Source of the DNA: Nocardioides malaquae
Lineage (GTDB): Bacteria; Actinomycetota; Actinomycetes; Propionibacteriales; Nocardioidaceae
Assembly: GCF_015070385.1 (NCBI RefSeq)
Contig: NZ_JADCSA010000003.1
Location: 62,001-126,000 of the forward strand
Reading direction: 5' to 3'
DNA: 64,000 bases
How positions within the stretch are numbered: position 1 is the stretch's first letter; each line of letters begins with the position of its first letter. The notes beneath the pieces were generated by a model. The model was not told the DNA's origin and did not search any database. It saw only the letters and a program-made list of their open reading frames with translations. Of this stretch, positions 25,184 through 33,431 are shown piece after piece. The translations under genes were made by a program, and so were the position numbers.

Positions 25184-26398
25184 TCAGCCGACCTCTGACC
25201 CCAGGGTGATCGAGACCGTGCGCTCGTCGCCACCGCGCCGCACCGTGAACTCCACGGTGTCACCGGGCTGGAAGGTGCGGATCCGGACGATCAGGGCGAT
25301 GCCGTCGGTCACCCGGGTGCCGTCGACAGCCACCACCAGGTCGTTGTCGCGCAGTCCCGAGCTCTGGGCGGGCGACCCGCTCATCACCTCGCTGATGACG
25401 GCCCCGGCCAGCTCGTTCTCGGAACGGGTGTCGACCCGGGCCCCGATCACCGGGTAGCGCGCCTCCCCGGTGCGCAGGATCTGGTCGGCGGTGACCTTGA
25501 CCTGCTCGATCGGGATCGCGAACCCCACCCCGATGTTGCCGGACTCGGCGAGGAACCCGCCGGTCGTGGCGATGGCGGTGTTGACCCCCACCACGCGGCC
25601 CTGGATGTCGACGAGCGGGCCACCGGAGTTGCCGGGGTTGATGGCCGCGTCGGTCTGCACGGCGTTGATGAAGGAGTTGGCATCCGACTCCGACCCCGTC
25701 GTGACCGGCCGGTCCTTGGCGCTGACGATGCCCGAGGTGACCGTCTGGCTCAGACCGAGCGGGGCGCCGAAGGCGACGACGGGCTCACCGACGAGCAGGT
25801 CGACCGACGAGCCCAACGAGGCCGGCTCCATGCCCTCCACGCCGTCCGCCCTCAGGACCGCGAGGTCGTAGACCTGGCTGCGGCCCACGACCTCGGCCTC
25901 GTGCACGCGTCCCCGGTGGTCGACGACCTGCACCCGGCCGCCGTCGGCAGCGGCCGCCACCACGTGGTTGTTGGTGACCACGTGGCCGGAGGTGTCGAGC
26001 ACGAACCCGGAGCCCGTGCCGGAGTTGTCGCCGCTCGAGGCCAGTACCTGCACCGTGCTGGGCAGCAGCTCACCCGCCACCGCGGCGACCGAGGAGTTGC
26101 CGGCCTCCAACGGCGGCGCGCTGCGGGTGCCGGTCGACCCCAGACCGAGCCCAGGTGCGTCGAGACGCTCCTGCAGCCCCGCTCCCAGGGCACCACCGAC
26201 GAGACCCAGCACCAAGGAGAGCAGCGCGACCGCCGGCCAGATCCACCCCGGCACCCCGGGGCGCGTCGACTCACGCAGGTGCGAAGGGGCGTGGGGCGGG
26301 TGGGGCACCTGCCCGTACGCCGGAGGGAGCGCAGGGCCGTAGGGCACGGCGGGGCGGGCCTGCTCGAAGTCTCCGGACGGGGTCGGCTCCTGGATCAC
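25184..26398 (-). CDS. htrA: HtrA/DegP-like membrane-anchored serine protease with PDZ domain
   Basis: A 404-residue envelope protease: cytoplasmic Pro-rich N-terminus, membrane helix (about 51-73), trypsin-like domain with His145 in VTNNHVV, Asp178 in YDLAVLR and Ser258 in NPGNSGGPL, and a C-terminal PDZ domain with VISEVMSGSPAQSSGLRDNDLVVAVDG. It degrades or refolds damaged exported proteins. The GTG start overlaps the anti-sigma gene's stop (GTGA), completing a sigE-anti-sigma-htrA operon. The same order occurs in M. tuberculosis, where SigE controls the envelope stress response. Confidence 0.95.
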   Translation of the reverse strand: MIQEPTPSGDFEQARPAVPYGPALPPAYGQVPHPPHAPSHLRESTRPGVPGWIWPAVALLSLVLGLVGGALGAGLQERLDAPGLGLGSTGTRSAPPLEAGNSSVAAVAGELLPSTVQVLASSGDNSGTGSGFVLDTSGHVVTNNHVVAAAADGGRVQVVDHRGRVHEAEVVGRSQVYDLAVLRADGVEGMEPASLGSSVDLLVGEPVVAFGAPLGLSQTVTSGIVSAKDRPVTTGSESDANSFINAVQTDAAINPGNSGGPLVDIQGRVVGVNTAIATTGGFLAESGNIGVGFAIPIEQVKVTADQILRTGEARYPVIGARVDTRSENELAGAVISEVMSGSPAQSSGLRDNDLVVAVDGTRVTDGIALIVRIRTFQPGDTVEFTVRRGGDERTVSITLGSEVG

Positions 26399-26874
26399 GG
26401 AGCGATTGTCTCGCGAACCACCCAATGACGCACGGAGGAGGTGGACGTCGGCGTGGGTGACGGCGAGGAGTGCGGCGGCACGACGCTGGTCACCGGTCCA
26501 CGCCGGTCGAGGTGGGGAGCGTTGGCCGGCGCGGCACCCAGGGCCACCACGCCGAGGACCGCCATGCCCACGGCGCTGCCGCCAAGGGCGACGAGGTGGC
26601 GGTGCCGAGGTGCCGGGGAGGTGTCGGGCAACGTCTCCGGGTAGACCGGGCGCCGCCCGGGGTCGACGCTGAGCAGCGTCTCCCGCAGCGACGGCGACGA
26701 CGGAGTGGGGCAGTGCCCGAGCGAGACGAGGCGCGTCTTGACCCATCCCTCGCGCTCCACCGCGTCCCGGCAGGGGTGGCACGCGTGCACGTGGTCCCAG
26801 GCGCGCTCCTCCTCGGCGGGGGTGAGACGTCCGTCCAGCAGGGCGGTGACCCGACTGCCCAGGTGGCCCATCAC
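26395..26874 (-). CDS. zinc-finger anti-sigma factor (RseA-like)
   Basis: A 159-residue protein with the ZAS-type zinc-finger HxxxCxxC at about 27-34 ([10 protein letters not shown]). An N-terminal helix binds the sigma factor in such proteins, and one hydrophobic segment (about 94-116) follows. It should bind and inhibit the SigE-like factor encoded immediately upstream until envelope or redox stress releases it. Its ATG overlaps the sigma gene's stop and its stop overlaps htrA's GTG. Assignment rests on the motif and the sigE-rseA-htrA order. Confidence 0.88.
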   Translation of the reverse strand: MMGHLGSRVTALLDGRLTPAEEERAWDHVHACHPCRDAVEREGWVKTRLVSLGHCPTPSSPSLRETLLSVDPGRRPVYPETLPDTSPAPRHRHLVALGGSAVGMAVLGVVALGAAPANAPHLDRRGPVTSVVPPHSSPSPTPTSTSSVRHWVVRETIAP

Positions 26875-27509
26875 GGCTGGTGGCCCGTCGCCGAGACGCT
26901 CACGGGACCGGAGTAGCGCTCGCGGCCGTCGACCGGCGCGCGGTGGGCCAGGGCGCTGCGCAGCATGGCGCGCCCCCGGTGGATGCGTGAGCGCACCGTG
27001 CCGAGCTTGGCGTCCATGATCTCGGCGATCTCCTCGTAGGAGAGGCCCTCCACGTCACAGAGCACCACCGCAGCCCGGAAGTCGGGAGGCAGGGTGGCGA
27101 GCGCCCGCTCGACGTCGTCGTCGAAGGTCTGGTCGGTCATCGCGGCCTCGGGCGAGGGAGACGACGAGGTCAGGCGCGCGGCGCGCTCGTCGGAGAGCGC
27201 GTCGAAGCGGATGCGCTGGCGGCGGCGGGCCTGGTCGAGGAAGAGGTTGGTGGTGATGCGGTGCAACCACCCCTCGAAGGTGCCCGGCGAGTAGGTGTCG
27301 AGCTTGCGGAAGACCCGGACGAAGACCTCCTGGGTGAGGTCCTCGGCGTCGTGACGGTTGCCGGTGAGGCGGTAGGCCAGCCGGAAGACCCGGTCGGAGT
27401 GCAGGCTGACGACCTCGTCCCAGCTGGGCACGTCCTGCGCGCTCGACGAGGGGGGCGTGGGCTCCACGGTCTCCTCCTCCCGGCGCGGGCGGTGCGGTCG
27501 TCCGAACAC
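26871..27509 (-). CDS. sigE: ECF sigma factor, SigE-like
   Basis: A 212-residue extracytoplasmic-function sigma factor. Region 2 shows [30 protein letters not shown] and [18 protein letters not shown]. Region 4 shows [47 protein letters not shown] at 27509 has a near-perfect AGGAGG 5 bases upstream. The neighbouring anti-sigma and htrA genes, and the divergent O-methyltransferase, reproduce the M. tuberculosis sigE locus (Rv1220c-Rv1223, from memory). It likely directs the envelope stress response. On the plus strand GGAACC at 27557-27562 resembles an ECF -35 element. Confidence 0.93.
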   Translation of the reverse strand: MFGRPHRPRREEETVEPTPPSSSAQDVPSWDEVVSLHSDRVFRLAYRLTGNRHDAEDLTQEVFVRVFRKLDTYSPGTFEGWLHRITTNLFLDQARRRQRIRFDALSDERAARLTSSSPSPEAAMTDQTFDDDVERALATLPPDFRAAVVLCDVEGLSYEEIAEIMDAKLGTVRSRIHRGRAMLRSALAHRAPVDGRERYSGPVSVSATGHQP

Positions 27510-27656
27510 CTGGTCCTCCTGTGCTCGTGGTTCGAGGCTAGATCGACGGGCTGAGAGGAACCTGTGAGCGGCACAAGAACTTCACCCGAGCAGTCCAACG
27601 TCCGAGGCATGCCGGAGGTTCCCGCCGCTGCTCGGCGATCGGGCCCCGGTTCGCGA

Positions 27657-27662
27657 TAGAGT
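27657..27662 (+). promoter_or_regulatory. probable -10 element for leaderless O-methyltransferase message
   Basis: TAGAGT, then seven bases, then the GTG start at 27670, with no Shine-Dalgarno sequence. The arrangement is identical to that of dapD (40857-40862). Confidence 0.6.
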
Positions 27663-27669
27663 CCCTGAC

Positions 27670-28392
27670 GTGCCGCCGCCCGCGGCGACGATGCGCGCCC
27701 CGGCCACCACCCTGGAGCCGGGTCCGACCGAGGAGGCCGTCATCACCGCTCCGCTCAAGCCCGCGAGCTGGAACCACTCCGAGCAGTTCATCACCGAGGA
27801 CGAGGTCCTGCTGGCCGCCCGTGCGCGCGCCGAGGAGGTGGGAGTCTCCCCCGTCAGCAACGGCACCGGTGCCGCGCTGCGGTTCCTCACCGCCGTGCTC
27901 GACGCGCGGACGGTCGTCGAGATCGGCACGGGCACCGGCGTCTCCGGCCTGTGGATGCTGCGCGGCATGCGGCCCGACGGGGTCCTCACCACGGTGGACA
28001 TCGAGGCCGAGCACCAGCGCCTCGCCAAGGCGACCTTCACCGAGGCCGGTGTGCCCCCGCAGCGCGCGCGGACGATCTCCGGCGCGGCGCTCGACGTGCT
28101 TCCCCGACTCACCGACGGTCACTACGACCTGGTCTTCTGCGACGGTGACAAGCGGGAGTACTCCGCCTACCTGGCCGAGGCGCTGCGCCTGCTGCGGCCC
28201 GGTGGCGTCGTCGCCTTCGACAACGCCCTGTGGCACGACCGGGTGGCCGACCCGGCGCAGCGCGACCCCGAGACCAACGCCATCCGTGAGCTCAGCCGCC
28301 TCATCTCGGAGAACGACGACCTCGTGCCTGTGCTGCTGCCCGTCGGCGACGGCCTGCTCGTGGCCAAGAAGGAGTGGGCGGGCGAGGCCTGA
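27670..28392 (+). CDS. SAM-dependent O-methyltransferase (class I, catechol-OMT-like)
   Basis: A 240-residue methyltransferase of the family that includes Rv1220c. Motifs: VVEIGTGTGVSGLWMLRGM (SAM binding), VDIEAEHQRLAKATF, DLVFCDGDKREYSAYL and GGVVAFDNALWHDRVADP, the metal-binding DN pair. Substrate unknown. It is divergent from sigE. The GTG at 27670 follows TAGAGT by seven bases, so the transcript is probably leaderless; ATG 27691 is an internal alternative. Confidence 0.9.
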   Translation: MPPPAATMRAPATTLEPGPTEEAVITAPLKPASWNHSEQFITEDEVLLAARARAEEVGVSPVSNGTGAALRFLTAVLDARTVVEIGTGTGVSGLWMLRGMRPDGVLTTVDIEAEHQRLAKATFTEAGVPPQRARTISGAALDVLPRLTDGHYDLVFCDGDKREYSAYLAEALRLLRPGGVVAFDNALWHDRVADPAQRDPETNAIRELSRLISENDDLVPVLLPVGDGLLVAKKEWAGEA

Positions 28393-28419
28393 GGCCAGCG
28401 CCCGCGCGCCCCGGCTCGT

Positions 28420-28773
28420 TCAGCCGCGAGGGGAGGCGGCGAAGCCGTCCCAGCCCTCGGCGACCGCCACGACCTCCCACGGCTCGATGAGCACCGGGCC
28501 CGATCCGACCAGCTTCGACCCGGGCGCCTCGTCGGCCCCTGCGCGGAACTCCCGCTCGAAGTCGTCACGTGCCTGGTCGGAGGCGAAGACGTAGGTGCCC
28601 TCGAACCACTCCCCCTCGCGCATCCGCCACGTCTTGAAGCGCAGACCCGCCATGCCCGTGAACCGGGAGTGCGAGGTCTCCGCGACGTAGTCGCGCAGCG
28701 CCTGCGCGGCTCCTGCGGGAGCCTGCGTCAGCGACCACCGCACGGTGAGTCCCTTGAGGGTTGGTGTCGTCAC
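28420..28773 (-). CDS. dimeric alpha/beta-barrel protein, YdhR/monooxygenase-like
   Basis: A 117-residue protein with the plan of small ferredoxin-like alpha/beta-barrel proteins: a first strand LTVRWSLTQAP, a helix with ALRDYVAETSHSRFTG, strand GLRFKTWRMREGEWFEGTYVF and helix ASDQARDDFEREF. The RFKTW and GTYVF strands resemble YdhR-type putative monooxygenases. It has no recognised cofactor motif. Its GTG overlaps the leucyl aminopeptidase stop (GTGA), so it is cotranslated with that gene. Assignment is by fold pattern only. Confidence 0.6.
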   Translation of the reverse strand: MTTPTLKGLTVRWSLTQAPAGAAQALRDYVAETSHSRFTGMAGLRFKTWRMREGEWFEGTYVFASDQARDDFEREFRAGADEAPGSKLVGSGPVLIEPWEVVAVAEGWDGFAASPRG

Positions 28774-30335
28774 GGGCGGCCTCCGATGCCGTCGAGGGGT
28801 TCTGGTGCGCGGAGCCACTCCAGCAGGAGACGGGCTCCGAACCCGGTCGGTCCGGGAGTCCACTCGTGGCGATCACCCGACGAGTCGCCGACCGAGGCGA
28901 TGTCCAGGTGGGCCCACGGCACGTCGCCGGCGAAGTGACGCAGGAAGAGGGCGGCCGTGATCGCGCCGGCGCCACCGGCCGCGTTGTCGCCGTCGGCGAC
29001 CTTCGACTCCAGCCGCTCCTCGTAGTCGTCGACCAGCGGCATCCGCCACAGCGGCTCACCGGCGTCCTCCGCGGCCCGCCGCAGACGCCCGGCGAGGCCG
29101 TCGTCGGTGGCGAAGAAGCCGCCGGTCTGCAGGCCCAGGGCCACCTTCATGGCGCCGGTCAGCGTCGCTACGTCGACCAGCACGTCAGGCGCGAGCTCCG
29201 CGACCGCGTACGCCATCGCATCGGCCAGCACCAGCCGGCCCTCGGCGTCGGTGTTGTTGACCTCGGAGGTGCGCCCTCCGTAGTGGGTGATGACGTCACC
29301 GGGCCGCATCGCGTCGCCGCCCACCGCGTTCTCGGCGAGGGCCAGCAGGCCGGTGACGCGCACCGGGCAGCGCAGGTCGGGAAGTGCTGCGAGGGTGGCC
29401 AGCACGACGCCGGCTCCGGTCATGTCCCGCTTCATCGTCGTCATGCCCTCGGCCGGCTTGATGCTCAGGCCGCCGGTGTCGAAGGTGATGCCCTTGCCCA
29501 CCAGCACCACGTGCGGCAGGCCGTCGGTCGCGTCGCTGACCGGCGTGTAGTCGAGGCGCACCAGGCGCGGAGGGGTGGCCGAGGCGCGGCCCACCGCGAG
29601 GAGACCTCCGAACCCCTGCTCGGCGAGGGCACCCTCGTCGAGCACCGTCACCTCGAGGCCGGCTGCCCCGGCGATCTCGACGGCCTGCTCGGCCATCCAG
29701 ACCGGGTTCTTCACGTTGGAGGGCACCGTCGCCAGCATCCGGGCCCGCCACCCAGCCCCGCCCACGGTGAGGGCCTGGGCCAGACGGTCGCCGAGGTCAC
29801 CGTCGGCGCCCTCGGTCAGCGCGCAGAGGACCACCTTGGCGACCGGACGCTCACGCGGACCGGCCGAACGCCAGTGGAAGCCGAAGGAGCCGAGCATCAA
29901 CCCGACGACGAAGGCCTCGAACTCCGGACCGGTGGCGCCGGAGGAGACACTGGTGGCGACGCTCTCGCGGTCCTTGACCGCGCGGGCCAGGGCGGCACCC
30001 GCACGACGCATGGCCGTGGCACTGCCGTCGCCCACGCCGACCAGCACGACCAGGCGCAGGTCGTCGACGAGCACCGGCACCTTGGTGACCTCGCCGGCGC
30101 GGCCCGTGGCCCCCGTGGCCTCGAGGACCGCGGGCAGGTCGATGCCGAGCGCCTCGGCGGCCTCGGACGTACCGACGCCGGGCAGGGCGCCCGGCGCGGC
30201 GTCGTCCTCGGACACGGGACTCAGGGGCAGCGCCAGGCACTCGACCCCACCGATGTCGTGGGGCAGCGCGGAGACGAGGGCGAACTCAGGAGGAGAGACC
30301 TGGGCGGGCAGGACGGGGGCCGAGGACGGGGCCAC
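28770..30335 (-). CDS. pepA: leucyl aminopeptidase (M17)
   Basis: A 521-residue M17 metallopeptidase removing N-terminal residues from peptides in the cytosol. The C-terminal catalytic domain has VLVGKGITFDTGGLSIKP, the metal-binding MKRDMTGAG, the signature NTDAEGRL and DVATLTGAMKVALG, with a typical ADGDNAAGGAGAITAALFL end. The N-terminal half is variable, as usual. GTG at 30335 starts two bases after the DUF3117 stop. The downstream alpha/beta-barrel gene overlaps. Length is normal. Confidence 0.95.
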   Translation of the reverse strand: MAPSSAPVLPAQVSPPEFALVSALPHDIGGVECLALPLSPVSEDDAAPGALPGVGTSEAAEALGIDLPAVLEATGATGRAGEVTKVPVLVDDLRLVVLVGVGDGSATAMRRAGAALARAVKDRESVATSVSSGATGPEFEAFVVGLMLGSFGFHWRSAGPRERPVAKVVLCALTEGADGDLGDRLAQALTVGGAGWRARMLATVPSNVKNPVWMAEQAVEIAGAAGLEVTVLDEGALAEQGFGGLLAVGRASATPPRLVRLDYTPVSDATDGLPHVVLVGKGITFDTGGLSIKPAEGMTTMKRDMTGAGVVLATLAALPDLRCPVRVTGLLALAENAVGGDAMRPGDVITHYGGRTSEVNNTDAEGRLVLADAMAYAVAELAPDVLVDVATLTGAMKVALGLQTGGFFATDDGLAGRLRRAAEDAGEPLWRMPLVDDYEERLESKVADGDNAAGGAGAITAALFLRHFAGDVPWAHLDIASVGDSSGDRHEWTPGPTGFGARLLLEWLRAPEPLDGIGGRP

Positions 30336-30337
30336 GA

Positions 30338-30505
30338 TCAGCCGACGACGTCCTTGAGGGCGTCACCGAGGGCCGCAGCCTCCTCGGCGTTGAGCTCCAC
30401 GACCAGCCGGCCGCCACCCTCGAGCGGAACCCGCATCACGATGCCGCGCCCCTCCTTGGTGACCTCCAACGGTCCGTCGCCAGTCCTCGGCTTCATGGCC
30501 GCCAT
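30338..30505 (-). CDS. DUF3117 domain-containing protein
   Basis: A 55-residue protein reading MAAMKPRTGDGPLEVTKEGR at the start and ELNAEEAAALGDALKDVVG at the end. It is the nearly invariant DUF3117 family found throughout Actinobacteria, function unknown. AGAGGTG precedes the ATG by six bases. The stop lies two bases before the pepA start, so the two are cotranscribed. A minus-strand GATAAT at 30573-30568 is a good -10 candidate about 65 bases upstream. Confidence 0.92.
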   Translation of the reverse strand: MAAMKPRTGDGPLEVTKEGRGIVMRVPLEGGGRLVVELNAEEAAALGDALKDVVG

Positions 30506-30567
30506 GAGCGCACCTCTGCTTCCTGTGGTCTTGCGGCTCGAGCGCCGCAGGGATTGTGCGTGCGCCC

Positions 30568-30573
30568 ATTATC
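30568..30573 (-). promoter_or_regulatory. candidate -10 element for DUF3117-pepA operon
   Basis: GATAAT on the minus strand is the closest match to TATAAT in the 134-base gap before the DUF3117 gene. It implies a leader of about 55 bases. No good -35 is seen 17 bases upstream. Confidence 0.4.
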
Positions 30574-30639
30574 CCCCATCGGTCGGGTGACCCGCACCAC
30601 AGGCCCACCCTGCGCGACGGTCCTGGGCGACGGCGGGGG

Positions 30640-31062
30640 TCAGACCGTGCCCGTGGCGAACGCCCACGTGAAGACGAGCACGCCGAGCAGAAGACCGAGG
30701 TGGGCGAGCATCGACAACCCCGGACCCTCCGCCCAGTCGTCCTCGACGACGGCGCTGGTGTGCTTGCCGCGCGAGGGCAGCCAGCGCAGCAGGAGGCCGA
30801 TGCCGGCGCCAGCGGTGACCCACCACAGCCCGAGGCCCAGCAGACCCACCAGGTCGCCGCCCAGCAGCGTCCGGGGAGCGAAGACGAGGAAGACCGCCCA
30901 CACGACGACGGCAGCGGTGCCCACGGCGGTGTGCACGTTGAGGATGGCCCGGCTCACCGCGGTGGTGCCGTCGTCCTGCTCGCGCCCCAGTCGGACGCGG
31001 GTCAGCGCGACGACGACCGCAGCCAGCAGGCTGAGGACCCAGACGATGACAGAAGGTGACAC
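30640..31062 (-). CDS. small integral membrane protein
   Basis: A 140-residue protein with four predicted membrane helices (about 4-20, 43-62, 70-92 and 116-136) and a charged loop with SRGKHTSAVVEDDWAEGPG. No family recognised. GTG at 31062 has no SD but lies seven bases after CAGACT, so a leaderless message is possible. It sits between the DUF3117 operon and the DivIVA-domain gene, next to a large hairpin at 31130-31191. Confidence 0.65.
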   Translation of the reverse strand: MSPSVIVWVLSLLAAVVVALTRVRLGREQDDGTTAVSRAILNVHTAVGTAAVVVWAVFLVFAPRTLLGGDLVGLLGLGLWWVTAGAGIGLLLRWLPSRGKHTSAVVEDDWAEGPGLSMLAHLGLLLGVLVFTWAFATGTV

Positions 31063-31129
31063 AGGCCGCAGTCTGCCCCACCGCGGCCGCGACCCGCCAC
31101 GTCTCGCCAGCCGGTCACCCCCGCCGGCG

Positions 31130-31191
31130 TCACGCCCCTACCGAAATGGTCAGGAATTCTCGACTTCACGACCATTTCGGTGGGGGCGTGA
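31130..31191. repeat. long imperfect inverted repeat overlapping the DivIVA-protein stop codon
   Basis: Two 22-base arms (31130-31151 and 31170-31191) pair with one mismatch around an 18-base loop; the inner 12 bp, ACCGAAATGGTC/GACCATTTCGGT, are perfect. The right arm and loop encode the last residues of the DivIVA-domain protein, whose stop is at 31152-31150. The inner arms are markedly AT-richer than surrounding DNA. It may be a terminator, or a dispersed palindromic repeat that has taken over the gene's end. No second copy was seen in this window. Confidence 0.75.
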
Positions 31192-31419
31192 GTCCCACTC
31201 AGCGGCGACGCGGTCGAGGAGGGCGTCCACCTCGTCCATCCGGTAGCCGCGCAGGGCCAACGAGAAGCGGGTCGCACGCAGCGCCTCGGCGTCCAGGGGC
31301 ACGTCACGGGCCGGCAGGGAGCTGGTCTCGGCGGGCGGCAGGTGACCCACCTTGCCCGCTGCGACGGTCGCGACGACCCCCAGGACCAGACCCACCAAGA
31401 TCGCGAACACCCACATCAT
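31150..31419 (-). CDS. DivIVA domain-containing small membrane protein
   Basis: An 89-residue protein: N-terminal membrane helix (MMWVFAILVGLVLGVVATVAAG), short linker, then a single DivIVA-type motif LRATRFSLALRGYRMDEVDALLDRVAAEW at about 48-76. DivIVA-domain proteins recognise curved membrane and recruit division or pole factors in actinobacteria; this short anchored form is widespread and uncharacterised. AGGAGGAGAAGG precedes two successive ATGs. Its C-terminal 12 residues (SRPHRNGREVENS region) are encoded within a large inverted repeat and look unrelated to the family. Confidence 0.87.
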   Translation of the reverse strand: MMWVFAILVGLVLGVVATVAAGKVGHLPPAETSSLPARDVPLDAEALRATRFSLALRGYRMDEVDALLDRVAAEWDSRPHRNGREVENS

Positions 31420-31447
31420 CCGACCTTCTCCTCCTGGGCTCGCACCC

Positions 31448-32212
31448 TCAGTCCCACTGTCCCCGACGCTCGGGAGGACGCATGGCGCGCTCCTCCCGGG
31501 CCCTCACCATCCGGTCGACGGCCTCGCCGACGTCGTCGGTGAGGACGACGAGGTCCAGGTCGTCGGGGCTGATCATGCCGTGCCCGAGCATCTTCTCGCG
31601 CGCCCAGTCCAGCAACCCGCTCCAGTAATCGACTCCCACCAGCACGATCGGGAACGAGGTCACCGTGCCGGTCTGCACCAGGGTGATGGCCTCGAAGAGC
31701 TCGTCGAGGGTGCCGACGCCGCCGGGCAGGACCACGAACCCCTGGGAGTACTTCACGAACATCGTCTTGCGGGCGAAGAAGTAACGGAAGTTGATGCCCT
31801 TGTCGACCCACGGGTTCAGCCCCGCCTCGAAGGGCAGCTCGATGCCCAGGCCGACGCTGACACCCCCGGCCTCGCTGGCGCCCTTGTTGGCCGCCTCCAT
31901 GGCCCCGGGGCCACCGCCGGTGATGACGGCAAAGCCGGCGGCGACCAGCGACCGCCCCACCTCCTCACCCAGGGCGTACCACGGGTGGTCGGAGGGCGTG
32001 CGCGCCGAGCCGAAGACGGAGATCGCCGGGCCCAGGTCGGCCAACGAGCCGAAACCCTCGATGAACTCGGCCTGGATCCTCATCACGCGCCATGGGTCGG
32101 TGTGCACCCAGTCGGAGGGGCCACGCGAGTCGAGCAGCCGCTGGTCGTGGGTGGTGTGGTCGACCTGGCCCCGCCGCAGCCGCATCGGGCCGCGGTACTT
32201 GTCCATCACCAT
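31448..32212 (-). CDS. LOG family protein (TIGR00730-type)
   Basis: A 254-residue Rossmann protein of the LOG (lysine-decarboxylase-like) family: ISVFGSARTPSDHPWY, AVITGGGPGAMEAANKGA and the hallmark QGFVVLPGGVGTLDELFEAITLVQTG. Characterised members are cytokinin riboside 5'-monophosphate phosphoribohydrolases; Rv1205 of M. tuberculosis is one. Bacterial physiological roles are unclear. The start overlaps the dapE stop (TGATG), so it is coupled to dapE, an order also found in mycobacteria. Confidence 0.93.
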   Translation of the reverse strand: MVMDKYRGPMRLRRGQVDHTTHDQRLLDSRGPSDWVHTDPWRVMRIQAEFIEGFGSLADLGPAISVFGSARTPSDHPWYALGEEVGRSLVAAGFAVITGGGPGAMEAANKGASEAGGVSVGLGIELPFEAGLNPWVDKGINFRYFFARKTMFVKYSQGFVVLPGGVGTLDELFEAITLVQTGTVTSFPIVLVGVDYWSGLLDWAREKMLGHGMISPDDLDLVVLTDDVGEAVDRMVRAREERAMRPPERRGQWD

Positions 32213-33291
32213 CAGGCGCCCCCTGCCTCGCCGGAGGTCAACCACGTCCGCAGCGTCTCCTCGCAGGAGACGATCTCCTCGACGCGCACGTGCTCGTCCT
32301 GCTTGTGCGCATACACCGGGTCGCCGGGCCCGTAGTTGACCGCCGGCACCCCGAGCACGGTGAAGCGAGCGACGTCGGTCCACCCGAACTTCGGGCCGAC
32401 CTGGCCCCCAACCGCCTGCACGAAGGCCTGGGCAGCCGGACGTTCGAGGCCCGGCATGGCGCCCGGCGCGAGATCGACCACCTCCACCTCGAAGCCGTCG
32501 AAGAACTCCCGGAACCACTCCTCCGCCTCGCTCTCGCTGCGGTCGGGCGCGAACCGGAAGTTGACCGTGACCTCGCACAGGTCGGGGATGACGTTGCCGG
32601 CCACTCCGCCCGAGATCGCGACGGCGTTCAGGCCTTCGTGGTACTCCAACCCGTCGATCACGGGACGGCGGGCCTCGTAGCCGCGCAGCCGGTCGAGGAC
32701 CGCCCCCGCGGCGTGGATCGCGTTGACCCCGCGCCAGCTGCGGGCCGGGTGGGCACGCTCTCCGTGCGTACGCACGACGGCGCGCAGGGTGCCCTGGCAC
32801 CCAGCCTCGACGCCGGCGTTGGAGGGCTCCATCAGGATCGCGAAGTCGGCCGCGAGCAGCTCGGGCTCGTCGACGGAGAGCTTGCGCAGGCCGTTGTGGA
32901 CGCTGGCGACCTCCTCGGCCTCGTAGAGCACGAAGGTGAGGTCACGGTCGGGCTCGACCAGCGTCGCGGCGAGCCGCAGGATGACCGCGACGCCACCCTT
33001 CATGTCGCAGGTGCCGAGGCCGTGGAGGACGCCGTCCTCCAGCCGGGCCGGCAGGTTGTCGTTGAGCGGCACGGTGTCGAGGTGGCCGGCGAGCACCACC
33101 CGCTCGGCGCGGCCCAGGTGGGTGCGGGCCACAATCGTGTGGCCACGGCGAGTGACCTCCAGGTGGCCGAGCTCGCGCAGGGCGGCCTCGACCGCGTCGG
33201 CGATCTCTGCCTCCTGGTGGCTCACGGAGAAGACGTTGACCAGCTGCTCGGTCAGCGTGACGACGTCGGTGGTCAGGTCGATGGAGGCCAT
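32212..33291 (-). CDS. dapE: succinyl-diaminopimelate desuccinylase
   Basis: A 359-residue M20-family metallohydrolase that removes succinate from N-succinyl-LL-diaminopimelate in lysine/peptidoglycan precursor synthesis. Metal and catalytic residues lie in LAGHLDTVPLNDNLP, LGTCDMKGG and LYEAEEVAS; GCQGTLRAVVRTHGERAHPARSWRGVNAI is the dimerisation-lid region typical of the actinobacterial DapE group. ATG 33291 is chosen over a TTG at 33303. The LOG gene follows with overlap. dapD and dapC are elsewhere in this window. Confidence 0.93.
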   Translation of the reverse strand: MASIDLTTDVVTLTEQLVNVFSVSHQEAEIADAVEAALRELGHLEVTRRGHTIVARTHLGRAERVVLAGHLDTVPLNDNLPARLEDGVLHGLGTCDMKGGVAVILRLAATLVEPDRDLTFVLYEAEEVASVHNGLRKLSVDEPELLAADFAILMEPSNAGVEAGCQGTLRAVVRTHGERAHPARSWRGVNAIHAAGAVLDRLRGYEARRPVIDGLEYHEGLNAVAISGGVAGNVIPDLCEVTVNFRFAPDRSESEAEEWFREFFDGFEVEVVDLAPGAMPGLERPAAQAFVQAVGGQVGPKFGWTDVARFTVLGVPAVNYGPGDPVYAHKQDEHVRVEEIVSCEETLRTWLTSGEAGGA

Positions 33292-33431
33292 GGGGCCATC
33301 CAATCAGGCCCGCCCCCGGAGTCAGGCCAGACGGGCCGCCAACCGGGTCGCGTTCATGTGCGCGACCCCTTGGGTGCCCCGTGCGACGACGACTCCGTGG
33401 CGCAGTCGTCCCCACGTCGACGGCTGAGGGG

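Noticed and set aside
27557-27562. GGAACC as an ECF -35 element for sigE autoregulation
   Set aside because: It points towards the O-methyltransferase gene, and no GTT-type -10 is found at a fitting distance; only mentioned under sigE.
33322-33357. Eleven-codon ORF (MNATRLAARLA) before dapE with an AAGGGG upstream, as a possible attenuation leader
   Set aside because: No run of Lys codons or terminator/antiterminator pair is visible, and dapE starts 31 bases later without obvious coupling.
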